DNA of 64,000 bases from Neisseriaceae bacterium (GCA_017934045.1 JAGBKK010000025.1:18173-82172), one strand, 5' to 3'. Counted from the first letter of the stretch, positions 38,232 through 48,230 are shown. Numbers and translations: made by a program. Notes: generated by a model not told the origin, from the sequence alone.

Positions 38232-39110
38232 CTAATCCAAAACCCTTTCTTCTGGCAAGCGTCCTGCCCAATCATCAACAAATTGCCGTGCGGTTCTACC
38301 ACTGCGGTTGCCGCGTTGTAAAGACCAGTTTAATGCGGCTTTTTGTGCCGTTTCGTCAAACGGTAAGTTTTCGGCGGCTAACCAGTTTTTAACTGCCCAT
38401 AAATAGGCTTCTTGATCAAAGGGATAGAAACTCAACCACAAGCCAAAGCGATCGGATAAGGAAATTTTTTCTTCCACAGTTTCTTGCGGATGAACTTCGC
38501 CTTTCTCGCCCGTGTGGGCGGTGTTATCTGCCATAAATTCGGGCATTAAATGGCGGCGGTTGGAAGTGGCATAAACCAGCACATTTTGACAACGCATCGA
38601 TAAACCGCCGTCCAACACGGTTTTGAGTGCTTTATAGCCGTCATCATGTGCTTCAAACGACAAATCATCGCAAAAAACAATAAATTTTTCAGGGCGTTCG
38701 GATAACAGCGACAATAAATACGGCAGGGTGAGTAAATCGTCCTTATCGACTTCAATCAAACGCAAACCTTGTTCGGCATATTCATGTAATAAGGCTTTGA
38801 TTAAAGAAGATTTTCCTGTCCCCCTTGCACCTGATAACAGCACATTATTAGCACTTCTGCCTGCCAAAAATTGTTCAGTATTGCGAATCAGTTTTTGCCG
38901 CTGTGAATCCACAGCCGCCAAAGTTTTCAGCGGAAATGAATGCGGATTAGGCAAGGCGTGCAGAACCCCTTTCTGCCCAATTTTCTGCCAACGAAAAGCC
39001 CAAGCATTCCAGTCAGGCGTATCCAAAACAGGCGGCAACCAAGCGTCCAAGCGTTGCATTACCGACATTGATAATTGCAAAAATTGCCGTAATGATTTGA
39101 GTTTTTTCAT
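38232..39110 (-). CDS. DUF815 family AAA ATPase
   Basis: The 292-residue protein has a Walker A motif in LLSGARGTGKSSLIKALL, Walker B-like KFIVFCDDLSFEAHDDGY, the sensor segment NVLVYATSNRRHLMPEFM and ISLSDRFGLWLSFYPFDQ, all typical of DUF815. I set the start at MKKLKSL (39110); the frame continues to 39203 through a DUS (39177-39191) that yields FRLPE. The cellular role of the family is unknown. Confidence 0.88.
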   Translation of the reverse strand: MKKLKSLRQFLQLSMSVMQRLDAWLPPVLDTPDWNAWAFRWQKIGQKGVLHALPNPHSFPLKTLAAVDSQRQKLIRNTEQFLAGRSANNVLLSGARGTGKSSLIKALLHEYAEQGLRLIEVDKDDLLTLPYLLSLLSERPEKFIVFCDDLSFEAHDDGYKALKTVLDGGLSMRCQNVLVYATSNRRHLMPEFMADNTAHTGEKGEVHPQETVEEKISLSDRFGLWLSFYPFDQEAYLWAVKNWLAAENLPFDETAQKAALNWSLQRGNRSGRTARQFVDDWAGRLPEERVLD

Positions 39111-39199
39111 CGCACACAAAATAAATGATGATAAGCCGTCCATTATAAAACAAAAATCTTGATTTAACTTTGCTGTTTCAGGCAGCCTGAAAGTTAATT

Positions 39200-40528
39200 T
39201 CAAGCAAATACGGCTTGTTCAAATTCGCTTTTTGCCAACATTTCAAGATATGCCATTTCTTCTTTTTTCTTATCTATTTGCTCTTGTAATTCATCTAAAT
39301 GCGATGAAATTTCTTGTTGAATATTTAATGGTGGTAATGGAATTTGAAAGTTTTCTAAAAACGATTTGGGAACTCTTTGTTGTCCTGCTGAACCTTTAAA
39401 ATTTTTCTTTGCTATTTTTATAAAATAATCATTTCTTAAAAAATGATATAGAAAATTTAAGTTTGTATTTTCTTTTATTCTAAAAACATAAAATTCCGTA
39501 GAACCAAACCCAATTCCATTGATTAAATTTTTACATATTGCTGATTTTTTATTTTGCATACAAGGAGTAATTTTAGCCCAAATAATATCGTTTTCTTGGA
39601 ATTTAGTAAAACCTTTACTATTTTTCGTATTCTGTTCTTCGTTTTTTAGAATAAATCCGTCAGTAGATATTGCTTCCATAGGTAAAAAAGAACAAGAATT
39701 TAAATTTTTTAATTCTGTTCTTGGATTTATTTCTGCCATTTCTTTTATTGCAGTAATAGGATAATTACTGGTTGCATTAAATTCTTTCAATAAATTACTT
39801 TCTACTCCCCAATCTTTTATATCACTCCACTTTTTGAAGAAAAGTAAATTTTCTTTTGTTTTTTGTTGTTCTGATATATTTTTTTCTAAACCAAGCATAG
39901 ATAGAAGATAGTTTTTACTATCTTCTTCAATATGTTCAATTTCTTGTTGTAATTGTGCTATTTTTGCAATTTTTTCTTGGTAATTAGTAACAAATTGCTC
40001 TTGAATATTAAGTGGAGGAAGTGGAATTGTAGAATTTAAAAACAGTTCTTCACTAACATTTCTTCTACCAGTCGTACCTGAACTATTGTTCTCACAAATT
40101 TCTATGAAATAGTTAGTTGAAACAAATAAGTTCAAATATAATGGATTTATAATTTCTTCATTTATTTCATAATTTAAAAAACTTGCTGTAATAATAGCAT
40201 TATTAAGTTCATTTGGAACTATACCAAAAGCCCCATTTCTTGCGTCAATTTTTGATATTAAAAATTGATTGCTATTGATAATATATTGTTTTTTTGTGCC
40301 TATATTCTTACCTATCAATTCATCTCTTAAATAAATTCCTTGATTTTTTGTTTTAATAGTAACTCTTTTATATGTTACATTGTCATCAACAATTATTTCT
40401 TTTTTAACTCTTTTCAAGAATGAAGAAAGTTTTGTTTCTGTAAATTTTATACTTTTTATATCTCTAAAATAATAATTAGCACTCCAATTTTCCAAATCAC
40501 GCCACTGAACAATTTTCAATAAACTCAT
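39200..40528 (-). CDS. Specificity subunit (HsdS-like) of a BcgI-like R-M system
   Basis: The 442-residue protein has two target recognition domains, each closed by a near-identical linker (IPLPPLNIQEQ near residue 190 and IPLPPLNIQQE near 405) and a coiled-coil spacer. This is the duplicated layout of HsdS and BcgIB. ATG at 40528 with AAGGTGA upstream gives the best start and leaves 10 nt to the methylase stop; the longer frame overlaps it. The two recognition halves are quite different, so a bipartite, asymmetric target is expected. The sequence is markedly AT-rich compared with the flanking genes. Confidence 0.88.
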   Translation of the reverse strand: MSLLKIVQWRDLENWSANYYFRDIKSIKFTETKLSSFLKRVKKEIIVDDNVTYKRVTIKTKNQGIYLRDELIGKNIGTKKQYIINSNQFLISKIDARNGAFGIVPNELNNAIITASFLNYEINEEIINPLYLNLFVSTNYFIEICENNSSGTTGRRNVSEELFLNSTIPLPPLNIQEQFVTNYQEKIAKIAQLQQEIEHIEEDSKNYLLSMLGLEKNISEQQKTKENLLFFKKWSDIKDWGVESNLLKEFNATSNYPITAIKEMAEINPRTELKNLNSCSFLPMEAISTDGFILKNEEQNTKNSKGFTKFQENDIIWAKITPCMQNKKSAICKNLINGIGFGSTEFYVFRIKENTNLNFLYHFLRNDYFIKIAKKNFKGSAGQQRVPKSFLENFQIPLPPLNIQQEISSHLDELQEQIDKKKEEMAYLEMLAKSEFEQAVFA

Positions 40529-40538
40529 ACCAATCACC

Positions 40539-42677
40539 TTATACCTGTTGATATTCTCTAAAACTGTGCAATAAATCAATCAATTCATTTTCGCACTCTG
40601 TTCCTGTGGCTGTAATTCCTGCTTTATTGATTTTTGCCATAGGAATATCATAATTTAACTCTTTTTTTAGGTCATTGAGTGTATTTTCTTCAATGATTTT
40701 TTCAATTTCTTTTTTGCGTTCTCGCAATATTTTTTTCTCTTCTTTTGGCAAAGACTTTTTGCCACGAATAGATAATAATTTATCTATATTATTTATTTCT
40801 TTTTGAAATTGTTCTTTATGAATAGTTTCTAATGCCGTTTTGGTGCTGTGATAAATTTCTTGTTCTTTTTCGCTAAATTTTTGTAAAAATAATAACGAAG
40901 TTTTAACATTTGCTCCTGCATTTTTAAATACTTCATCAGGTAATGAAACAACCAAAATAATTTTGGCTTTGCTTTCAATAATTTCTCGCATTTTTTTGAG
41001 ATTAGAATTATTCAGGCTGCCTTCGGGTAAAACCATACCTAATTTACCACCTGGTTTTAACAAGTTAATACAGCGTTCAATAAATAAATTTGCTACTTCA
41101 CCAGTAGTATCACCAACATCAAATTTATCTCGGATTGTTTTTTGACTTTCATCATTCGTACTGTAAGTCATACCAAATGGCGGATTAGTGATGACAAAAT
41201 CGAATTTATTTTCTTTAATGCCATTGATATTTAATAATCCGTCTGTGTGATGATGAACGCCATTATGCCCATCTCCGTGCATAATCATATTCATCTTGCT
41301 CACTCTTGCCATTCTTGGATTTGCGTCTATGCCAAAAATACTTTTATGGCTTAATTGTTCAATTTGTTGTTTTTCTTGTTCGTTGATTTGATTGATAAAA
41401 TCTTCATATTCTGATGATTTTTCTTGAAACTTTTTATTGTATTCTTCTTTTTGTTGTTCATAAGTTTTTTTATCTTCTTTGCTTAATGCTTGTTCTTCTT
41501 CTTCGCTTAATAATTCAAAATGACCAAATAATTCAATTTTTTTATCATTTTTTAATTGTGCATTTTCTTTTAACACCTTTTCTTTGATATGCTCAAAGGT
41601 TTTAATTAAAAATCCGCCACTACCACCAGCAGGGACACACACTAAATCGCCAAATTTTGGGTCAAGTAATTCCACAATAAAATTAACAATGGTTCTTGGC
41701 GTAAAATATTGCCCTAAATTACCACGAAAGGTTTTACCTAAAAAATTTTCAAAGGCAATGCCTTTAATATCTTCATTTGTTGCGGTTAAATTATAGGCTT
41801 GTAATTTTTCGACAATACGAATAAAAGCCGTTTGTGAAATTTTAATTTTGTCTTCATCTTCAAAAATTTTATCTTCTTTGAAACTATTTTTTACCCCATT
41901 GAATTTTCTTTCTATATAGGTTTGACTTGTCTCTTTTCGTTCAATTTCGTTTTCATACTGTTTCATATCTTTTTCTACTTTTTCTTTGGAGAAAATAAGA
42001 TAATCATCATCAGGTACTCTTTCGTACATTATTTTTAAAAATAATATTTTTGAAATTTCATCAAAGGCTTCGGCAGGGTCCAATTTATCTGTATTTCTAA
42101 TAATATCGTGGCAGGCGTTTAAAGTGTTTGCAAATTCATCACCTTTAAATTCACGAGTTTTAATTAAAAATTCATTGAGTTGCTTTTCATTGTGCAACAT
42201 TGAAGCGTGGGGAATTTCGGCTATTTCGCTGAATTCTGTGGGTAATTTTTCATCGTGTGTACGAAAAACTTTGATATTTTTACCATTGCTAATAATAAAA
42301 ATTTTAGCATGACACCAAGACGCATAATTTGCTCCTTGAAAAAAGTCTTCTACTTTTAAATTGATTGCTTCTTGTTTCAATTCCACAACCATAAAGGCGT
42401 GTTTTTTCTCTTGTTTATCTTTTGCACTTTTCCAAATGACAATATCGGCTTGTGCTTTACCTGTGCCGCGTTTGCTTTTTGAACTGACATTTTTTTCCTG
42501 CTCCATTTGTTCAGGAAAATAACCATATTCATTGCATAGTCGAGCAATAAATTTTTGTCGAACTTCTTCTTCTGGTTTTTTGACAAGCCATTTATCTTTT
42601 TCTAATAATGCTTTGATTTTTCCGTTTTTTTCTTCATATTCTAATTTGTTAGTGTTACAATTTTGTTCGTTCGTCAT
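40539..42677 (-). CDS. Fused restriction-methylation subunit (HsdR-N domain + N6-adenine methylase), BcgI-like
   Basis: The 712-residue protein has an N-terminal HsdR-N like nuclease domain (residues about 30-150, with ADIVIWKSA...AFMVVELKQE giving D...ExK). Then come the HsdM helical domain, the methylase region with LGQYFTPRTIVNFIVELL, and motif IV FVITNPPFGMTYS. Motif I reads VCVPAGGSGGFLI where the family has DPAxGSGGF, so the acidic first residue is Val (codon GTC, one base from GAC). No separate HsdR gene follows, which fits a BcgI-like Type IIG/IIB system where cutting and methylation share one subunit. AT-rich composition and repeat-filled flanks suggest acquisition by transfer. Confidence 0.87.
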   Translation of the reverse strand: MTNEQNCNTNKLEYEEKNGKIKALLEKDKWLVKKPEEEVRQKFIARLCNEYGYFPEQMEQEKNVSSKSKRGTGKAQADIVIWKSAKDKQEKKHAFMVVELKQEAINLKVEDFFQGANYASWCHAKIFIISNGKNIKVFRTHDEKLPTEFSEIAEIPHASMLHNEKQLNEFLIKTREFKGDEFANTLNACHDIIRNTDKLDPAEAFDEISKILFLKIMYERVPDDDYLIFSKEKVEKDMKQYENEIERKETSQTYIERKFNGVKNSFKEDKIFEDEDKIKISQTAFIRIVEKLQAYNLTATNEDIKGIAFENFLGKTFRGNLGQYFTPRTIVNFIVELLDPKFGDLVCVPAGGSGGFLIKTFEHIKEKVLKENAQLKNDKKIELFGHFELLSEEEEQALSKEDKKTYEQQKEEYNKKFQEKSSEYEDFINQINEQEKQQIEQLSHKSIFGIDANPRMARVSKMNMIMHGDGHNGVHHHTDGLLNINGIKENKFDFVITNPPFGMTYSTNDESQKTIRDKFDVGDTTGEVANLFIERCINLLKPGGKLGMVLPEGSLNNSNLKKMREIIESKAKIILVVSLPDEVFKNAGANVKTSLLFLQKFSEKEQEIYHSTKTALETIHKEQFQKEINNIDKLLSIRGKKSLPKEEKKILRERKKEIEKIIEENTLNDLKKELNYDIPMAKINKAGITATGTECENELIDLLHSFREYQQV

Positions 42678-43004
42678 TTTTTATCCTTTTATTTCCTGAA
42701 ATAATATTCAGGTTGCCTGAAAATTAAATTGTCCAAATTACCAAAAAAATTGTGCTAATTTTAGCATATTCAAATGGTTTTCGTTGCATTGCCGTTTCTC
42801 GGATAACGAGTGTAGGCAATAAATTGCCCACCCTACCTTGCTTTATTGTACCCTGCCTGAAAGATTAAAATCTGTTCTCCTTGCGTGCGAAGATTGCGTA
42901 CGCCTTGACTATCGCCAAGTCTCGCAATGATAGTGTGGGCTTTTCAGGCTGCCTGAAAATAAGTATATAATATGACTTATTGATTTTATTAAGGAAAACT
43001 TATT
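42678..43004. other. 327-bp repeat-rich gap, no gene
   Basis: The gap between the divergent methylase and ADP-ribosylglycohydrolase genes holds a degenerate DUS AGGTTGCCTGAA (about 42711-42722), a GTAGGCAATAAATTGCCCACCC hairpin-like unit near 42810-42836, a truncated CCTGCCTGAAA, a REP-like palindrome (42892-42931) and a full DUS (42943-42957). Promoters were not fixed. Confidence 0.65.
42892..42931. repeat. REP-like palindrome
   Basis: GATTGCGTACGCCTTGACTA and CGCCAAGTCTCGCAATGATA carry the family ends GATTGC...GCAATGA with an imperfect inner stem. Confidence 0.5.
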
Positions 43005-43820
43005 ATGTTTGGTGCGATTTTAGGCGATATTATTGGCGTGCCGTTTGAATTTATGCGACCGCAACCGCAAACAAAAGATTTTGTATTATTTTCAAAAGAT
43101 TGCCATTATTCGGATGACAGCGTGATGACCTGTGCGATTGCAGACGGTTTGATGAATGTGGATTTATCTCTTGACGACAACACCATTCGCCAGCGTTTGT
43201 TGCAAGCGGTTTTAAAATGGGGGCGTGCCTATCCTAACGCAGGTTATGGCGGCAAGTTTATTCGCTTTTTGCTGTCGGACAATCCGAGAGCCTATAACAG
43301 TTTTGGCAACGGTTCGGCGATGCGAGTGTCATCTGTCGCTTGGATAGGTCAAACATTAGATAAAGTGTTGCATTTGGCGAAATTAAGTGCAGAAATTTCC
43401 CACAATCACCCCGAAGGAGTTAAAGGTGCATGTGCCACTGCGGCGGCGATTTTTATGGCACGCAATGGGGACGATAAGTCCAAAATTAAAGCCTATATAG
43501 AACAGCAGTTTGGCTACAATCTTTCTGCCACAGCCGAAGAAATTCGCACAAAATATAGATTAGGCAAACATAATCCAGTCGCCTGCGAAGTCTCCGTGCC
43601 TGATGCAATTATCGGCTTTTTAATCAGCGAAAATTTTGAAGACGCCATTCGCACAGTGGTTTCTTTTGGCGGCGATACCGACACCACAGGAGCCATTTGC
43701 GGCAGCATTGCCGAAGCGTTTTACGGCATTGATGATGACTTAAAAAACAAAGTATTTGATTACTTGCCAGACGATTTAGCCCAAATTGTGCAGAATTTCG
43801 CCCAACGCTATCAATCGTAA
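43005..43820 (+). CDS. ADP-ribosylglycohydrolase (DraG-like)
   Basis: The 271-residue protein has the two metal-binding signatures of the family, HYSDDSVMT near residue 35 and FGGDTDTTGAI near 225. These hydrolases remove ADP-ribose from proteins or nucleic acids. No ADP-ribosyltransferase is seen nearby, so the substrate is open. AAGGA lies upstream of the ATG at 43005. It converges on lpxB across a DUS (43824-43838). Confidence 0.9.
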   Translation: MFGAILGDIIGVPFEFMRPQPQTKDFVLFSKDCHYSDDSVMTCAIADGLMNVDLSLDDNTIRQRLLQAVLKWGRAYPNAGYGGKFIRFLLSDNPRAYNSFGNGSAMRVSSVAWIGQTLDKVLHLAKLSAEISHNHPEGVKGACATAAAIFMARNGDDKSKIKAYIEQQFGYNLSATAEEIRTKYRLGKHNPVACEVSVPDAIIGFLISENFEDAIRTVVSFGGDTDTTGAICGSIAEAFYGIDDDLKNKVFDYLPDDLAQIVQNFAQRYQS

Positions 43821-43841
43821 AATTTCAGGCTGCCTGAAAAA

Positions 43842-44987
43842 TTATTCTTTATTGATTAACGACAATACGGCATTGGCGGCAATTTGATTGGTGTTTTGTT
43901 TTAACTCTTTGTGTAATAATGAAAAATCATCAATTAATGATTGTTGGTTTTGTTGGTATTGTTTGCATAATTCATCGGCTAATTTTATCGGATTAGCGTC
44001 TTGTTGCAATAATTCAGGCACAGCAAATTTTTTAAGTAAAATATTGGGTAAACCAATATAAGGTAATTGAAAAATACGTTTGACTATGGCAAATGTAATT
44101 GGCGAAATTTTATAGGCAATCACCATCGGTTTTTTGCATAAAGCCACTTCCAAAGTTACCGTACCACTGGCAGCCAAAACGCAATCGGCAGCGATAATCG
44201 CTTGTTGTGCTTGACCATTGATTAAGTGAATAGGTAAATGGCGGTATTTTTCTTGATTAAGTAAGTTTTGTAAATATTGAAAACCTTTTTCAGTTGCCGC
44301 TGGTAATAAAAATTGTGTGTTTGGAATTTTATTGACAATTTCGCCTGCGGTTTGAATAAAGGTTTCTGCCAAATATTCTAATTCACTCATTCTGGAACCT
44401 GGCAAAAGGGTGAATATGGGATTATTTTCAGGCAGCCTGAAAAATTGTTTGGCATTTTGTGTATTGGGTGTTAAATCAATGGTTTGTGCTAATGGGTGTC
44501 CCACAAAAACGGCATTTCCCCCTGCTTTTTGATAAAGTTCTGGTTCCATTGGAAAAAGGCATAAAACCATATCGGCAATTTTGACAATTTTTTTCACGCG
44601 TCCGCCACGCCATGCCCAAACAGATGGACTGACATAATGCACGGTTTTAATGCCTGCTTTTTTGAGTTTTTTTTCAATCGAAAAATTAAAATCAGGCGAA
44701 TCAATACCGATAAATATATCGGGTTTTTTGTTTAATAAAATGTTAATTAAATTTTTGCGAATAGAAAGTATTTCAGGCAGCCTTTTTAATACTTCCACCA
44801 AGCCACGCACAGCTAATTGTTCTTGATTAAAAAAACTTTCACAACCAGCGGCAATCATTTGTTTGCCGCCTATGCCAAAAATTTCGCAATCAGGATATTG
44901 CTGTTTGAGTGCGTTAATTAAATGTCCGCCGAGTAAATCGCCTGACACTTCACCTGCACAAATCGCTATTTTCAGTGGTTTATTCAT
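43842..44987 (-). CDS. lpxB: Lipid-A-disaccharide synthase
   Basis: The 381-residue GT19 enzyme joins UDP-2,3-diacylglucosamine and lipid X to form the lipid A disaccharide. It has IAICAGEVSGDLLGGHLI at the start, GIDSPDFNFSIEKKLKK, VHYVSPSVWAWRGGRVKKI and the UDP site with ADCVLAASGTVTLEVALCKKP. A DUS inside the gene (44427-44441) encodes FRLPE in a surface loop after the central linker. The other lpx genes are not here. Confidence 0.96.
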   Translation of the reverse strand: MNKPLKIAICAGEVSGDLLGGHLINALKQQYPDCEIFGIGGKQMIAAGCESFFNQEQLAVRGLVEVLKRLPEILSIRKNLINILLNKKPDIFIGIDSPDFNFSIEKKLKKAGIKTVHYVSPSVWAWRGGRVKKIVKIADMVLCLFPMEPELYQKAGGNAVFVGHPLAQTIDLTPNTQNAKQFFRLPENNPIFTLLPGSRMSELEYLAETFIQTAGEIVNKIPNTQFLLPAATEKGFQYLQNLLNQEKYRHLPIHLINGQAQQAIIAADCVLAASGTVTLEVALCKKPMVIAYKISPITFAIVKRIFQLPYIGLPNILLKKFAVPELLQQDANPIKLADELCKQYQQNQQSLIDDFSLLHKELKQNTNQIAANAVLSLINKE

Positions 44988-45024
44988 TTTTTATGGAAAA
45001 ATATTCAGGCTGCCTGAAATTGTG

Positions 45025-47631
45025 TTATTGACTTAATTTTTGTAAAGCCTTATCAACTTGTCGTCCCCACGGCATATAATTGCCTGCTTCTTTCCAATCG
45101 GCTTTGCGTAAATCGGTTTTACCATTCAAACAATACAATTTGATTTTTTCCAAGCGTTCATTTAATAAAGCAACGGTGGTTTCATTATCCAATTGCACAG
45201 TTTGTTTGGCATTTTCCACTGCCGTTGATAATAATTTGAATTTAAATGAACCTATTTGATTGGGAATTTCGCAATATACTGTTCCCAAAGGAATATAAGT
45301 GTTTGCTATTTGCATATAAATGGCATTTTCAATTTCTTGAACCACACCAAAAACTTCGCCTTGTAATAATTGTTGGCGAATATCATCAATTTTAATATTG
45401 GCAGCTTTGCCTGCAATAAATTCAGGGTACAGCATTTGCGTTTGAGAATGTAAAAGATAAGATAAAGCAGCACCGTCCGCAGTTAATAAAGTATTTTCGT
45501 AATGTGTTGCCCATTGGTTAATAGACACAATATCGCCAAATGACACACTTTCAGTATAACGATAATGTACATGTTGCGGACGCAAAGCAACACTGGTTTG
45601 CACAATGCTGTTGTTCGTCATTTTGCTGCAAATATCAGAAATACGGTCAGAGACAGGTTGTCCAAACGGACATTCGGGTATTTGCCAAGAATGCACGGAC
45701 AATGCCTGTTCATTGTTTTTTTCTTGCCATTTTTTCAAAGTATCGTTCGCAGGACATTGATCTGCCATTGACGCCATCACACGCCAAAACAACAAATGCT
45801 CGGTATCTTGTGCGTGATTAACCAAAAATGGATGATTTTTGGCGATATATTTGGCAACATTTTCATTTAATTTTTTATCATCAAAAATCGCCATCAAGCC
45901 GTCAATGCCTTGCTGTGCGTCAATGTTATCCACATACATCGTACGCAATTTAGGATACAATGCGGTTTCCGATTTTTGGAACACAGGCGGCAGGGCTGAC
46001 GCCATATTCGTTTCCAAGGCTAAATGATATTCCACCGTGCAATGTGTACTCACAGCTGTTTTCACTGCCATTTGATTGCTGTTAGGCAGATTTTTGGATA
46101 TATCATCTTGTTTTTCTTGAATATATTTTTTAATTTTATTAACAATGCTGTTAATCTCATCAATCACTGCCCCCAACAAACGATAACCGTAAGAATGGGC
46201 TTTGGCAAAGCAATCGGCAATATAATGCTGTGCCAATAAATCTGCCATTTTTTCCGCAGCGTGTTGTTTTTGAATATCTTTTTTACCACCTTTGTTCGCA
46301 TTTTCCCACTGATTAAGAATATCTTGATATTCAGTGAGCGTTTTTTGAGCTTTGTCTTTATGTTCTTGCTGTTGCGTTTTCCAATGCGTTAATTTGGGTT
46401 CAATGGTGTTTGCCACATCACCAAACCACTGCACAAATATATTTAAAGAACAATGCGTTGCACGCCATTCTTCAATAATTGCTTGTTCAATGCGTTCAAC
46501 GATAACGCCAGCAATTTCAGCAATAATACCCTCGCTACTGGCATAATGCATGGCAATACCCTTGCCACGAAAATGGCGTTGTGCCACCTCATTTAAGGAC
46601 GCAGCGACAGAATCAATGCGTTCTTTCCAGTCTAATTTTTGTGTTTGTTCTAAAAAGAATTGGGTGCGACTTGTCCATTCTTCATCAATCGGCGTGGGTG
46701 CTTCTTTACGGCGGCGAGTTTGCGGCAATTTTTCGATAATATCTTCATCTTTCATTAAATAATTATCGGTCATCAACCACGATTTATCGCTGAATAAATC
46801 TTCAAGCCAAGCCAAGGATTCTTCTTGTTTGTCTTTGGGGTTTTCACCGTAAAACATACGATTAACAATGCCCGCAATGCTTTGTTTGCCCAACATTTCC
46901 AACATTTGTGGCGTATCGGCAAATAAAGTGATTTCCTGCGTTTGCCAAAATGACGGTTCTTCGTTAATCGGCAAAGGATATTGAAAATCTTGTGCGGCAA
47001 TATTGGAAAATAGGCGATACGCCGTATCCGTAACAGCACGACTTAATGATGCTTTGCTATTATCAAAGCCAAATAAAGTCATACTGACTTTTTGCGACAT
47101 CACCGAACGACATTCTAAAAGCGAGGCATAAATTTGTGCTGCCTGAATTTCCGCTAAATCGCCTGTGGGCAGTAATAAAGCGATTTTAATTTTTTCTGCC
47201 CCACAATCATTTAAAGCGTTAATCATCACAGTCAGCATACCTGATGATTCAGCCGATGCTAAATTAACAATCAGGTAGAATATGCAATCATTACTACATA
47301 ACTCTTTGATTTTATTTTGAAAAATGCTTAAATTTTGTTGCAAACATTCCGCATACACACGGCGATGTTTGTACATTTCATTTTGAATATACTCGGATAA
47401 TTCAGCTTGGGTTAAATCAGCCGTATTTTGAGCGGATTGATTTAAGGCAGCCTGAAACATTTCAGGCGTAAAAACAATGGACTGAATATTTTTATTTTGA
47501 TGATTAAAATCAGAACAACCCACATAAAATAACACAGGTTGGGCATTATCAGGCAAACGGCTACATAATTGTTCGGTACGCAATAAGCAATCCGTACTTT
47601 CAGGCGAAAGACCGATAATAATATGACGCAT
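45025..47631 (-). CDS. Large unknown protein with degenerate tubulin-like (Tubulin_2-type) features
   Basis: The 868-residue protein was not assigned with confidence. Its start, MRHIIIGLSPESTDCLLR, looks like the IIGLGGTGxxxLxx opening of bacterial Tubulin_2 proteins with the G-loop lost. Near residue 125, LIVNLASAESSGMLTVMINA resembles their GGTGSGM signature loop (T4), again degenerate. AAQIYASLLE near residue 168 fits the NAYAALKEL helix. The remaining part is helical to about 520 (many Gln/Lys) with a mixed C-terminal domain. A good AAAGGAG binding site precedes the ATG at 47631. It lies between smpB and lpxB without a vWA partner. A DUS 12-mer (47445-47456) encodes FQAAL. GTP binding seems unlikely; a scaffold role is speculation. 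Confidence 0.55.
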   Translation of the reverse strand: MRHIIIGLSPESTDCLLRTEQLCSRLPDNAQPVLFYVGCSDFNHQNKNIQSIVFTPEMFQAALNQSAQNTADLTQAELSEYIQNEMYKHRRVYAECLQQNLSIFQNKIKELCSNDCIFYLIVNLASAESSGMLTVMINALNDCGAEKIKIALLLPTGDLAEIQAAQIYASLLECRSVMSQKVSMTLFGFDNSKASLSRAVTDTAYRLFSNIAAQDFQYPLPINEEPSFWQTQEITLFADTPQMLEMLGKQSIAGIVNRMFYGENPKDKQEESLAWLEDLFSDKSWLMTDNYLMKDEDIIEKLPQTRRRKEAPTPIDEEWTSRTQFFLEQTQKLDWKERIDSVAASLNEVAQRHFRGKGIAMHYASSEGIIAEIAGVIVERIEQAIIEEWRATHCSLNIFVQWFGDVANTIEPKLTHWKTQQQEHKDKAQKTLTEYQDILNQWENANKGGKKDIQKQHAAEKMADLLAQHYIADCFAKAHSYGYRLLGAVIDEINSIVNKIKKYIQEKQDDISKNLPNSNQMAVKTAVSTHCTVEYHLALETNMASALPPVFQKSETALYPKLRTMYVDNIDAQQGIDGLMAIFDDKKLNENVAKYIAKNHPFLVNHAQDTEHLLFWRVMASMADQCPANDTLKKWQEKNNEQALSVHSWQIPECPFGQPVSDRISDICSKMTNNSIVQTSVALRPQHVHYRYTESVSFGDIVSINQWATHYENTLLTADGAALSYLLHSQTQMLYPEFIAGKAANIKIDDIRQQLLQGEVFGVVQEIENAIYMQIANTYIPLGTVYCEIPNQIGSFKFKLLSTAVENAKQTVQLDNETTVALLNERLEKIKLYCLNGKTDLRKADWKEAGNYMPWGRQVDKALQKLSQ

Positions 47632-47719
47632 GTCCTGCTCCTTTAATTAAACTGACCACCTACAATGAATGAACCACTAATTATTTTTCAGGCTGCCTGA
47701 AAAAAAATCAAGAAATTTG

Positions 47720-48166
47720 CTATTGTGCATTTTTCATTAAGCGTTGTTTTTCGCGTTGCCAATCTTTATCTTTGGACGCTTGGCGTTTATCGTGTTGTTT
47801 TTTGCCTTTGGCTAAACCCATTTGCATTTTAATATTGCCACGCGAATAATGTAAATCCAACGGCACCAGCGTATAACCACTGCGTTCGGTTTTGCCAATC
47901 AATTTGTTAATTTCTGCTTGTTTGAGCAATAATTTGCGTTGGCGAACTGGGTCGCATTTAATGTGCGTGGAAGCCGTAGGCAGTGCCGTAATGTGCGAAC
48001 CCACCAAATAAAACGCACCCTTTTTCCAGTGGATATACGATTCTTTTAACTGCACGCGTCCTGCACGAATGGCTTTGACTTCCCAGCCCTGCAACACAAG
48101 CCCAGCCTCTATTTTATCTTCGATAAAATAGTCGTGAAAGGCTTTTTTATTATTCGCAATACTCAT
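47720..48166 (-). CDS. smpB: SsrA-binding protein SmpB
   Basis: The 148-residue protein delivers tmRNA to stalled ribosomes. It has [38 protein letters not shown] and the C-terminal basic tail [10 protein letters not shown]...[14 protein letters not shown] that enters the mRNA channel. The tmRNA gene itself was not found in the window. A DUS (47687-47701) separates it from the next gene. Confidence 0.97.
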   Translation of the reverse strand: MSIANNKKAFHDYFIEDKIEAGLVLQGWEVKAIRAGRVQLKESYIHWKKGAFYLVGSHITALPTASTHIKCDPVRQRKLLLKQAEINKLIGKTERSGYTLVPLDLHYSRGNIKMQMGLAKGKKQHDKRQASKDKDWQREKQRLMKNAQ

Positions 48167-48230
48167 AGCAATAAAAACAAATCGTTAAGATTGTTGATTT
48201 TATCAAAAATAGCACAGTATTCAATAGTTT

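Noticed and set aside
48167..48230. tmRNA (ssrA) next to smpB
   Set aside because: No tRNA-like ends, CCA-type 3' end or tag-coding frame is visible; the gap holds only AT-rich DNA before a Correia-like element.
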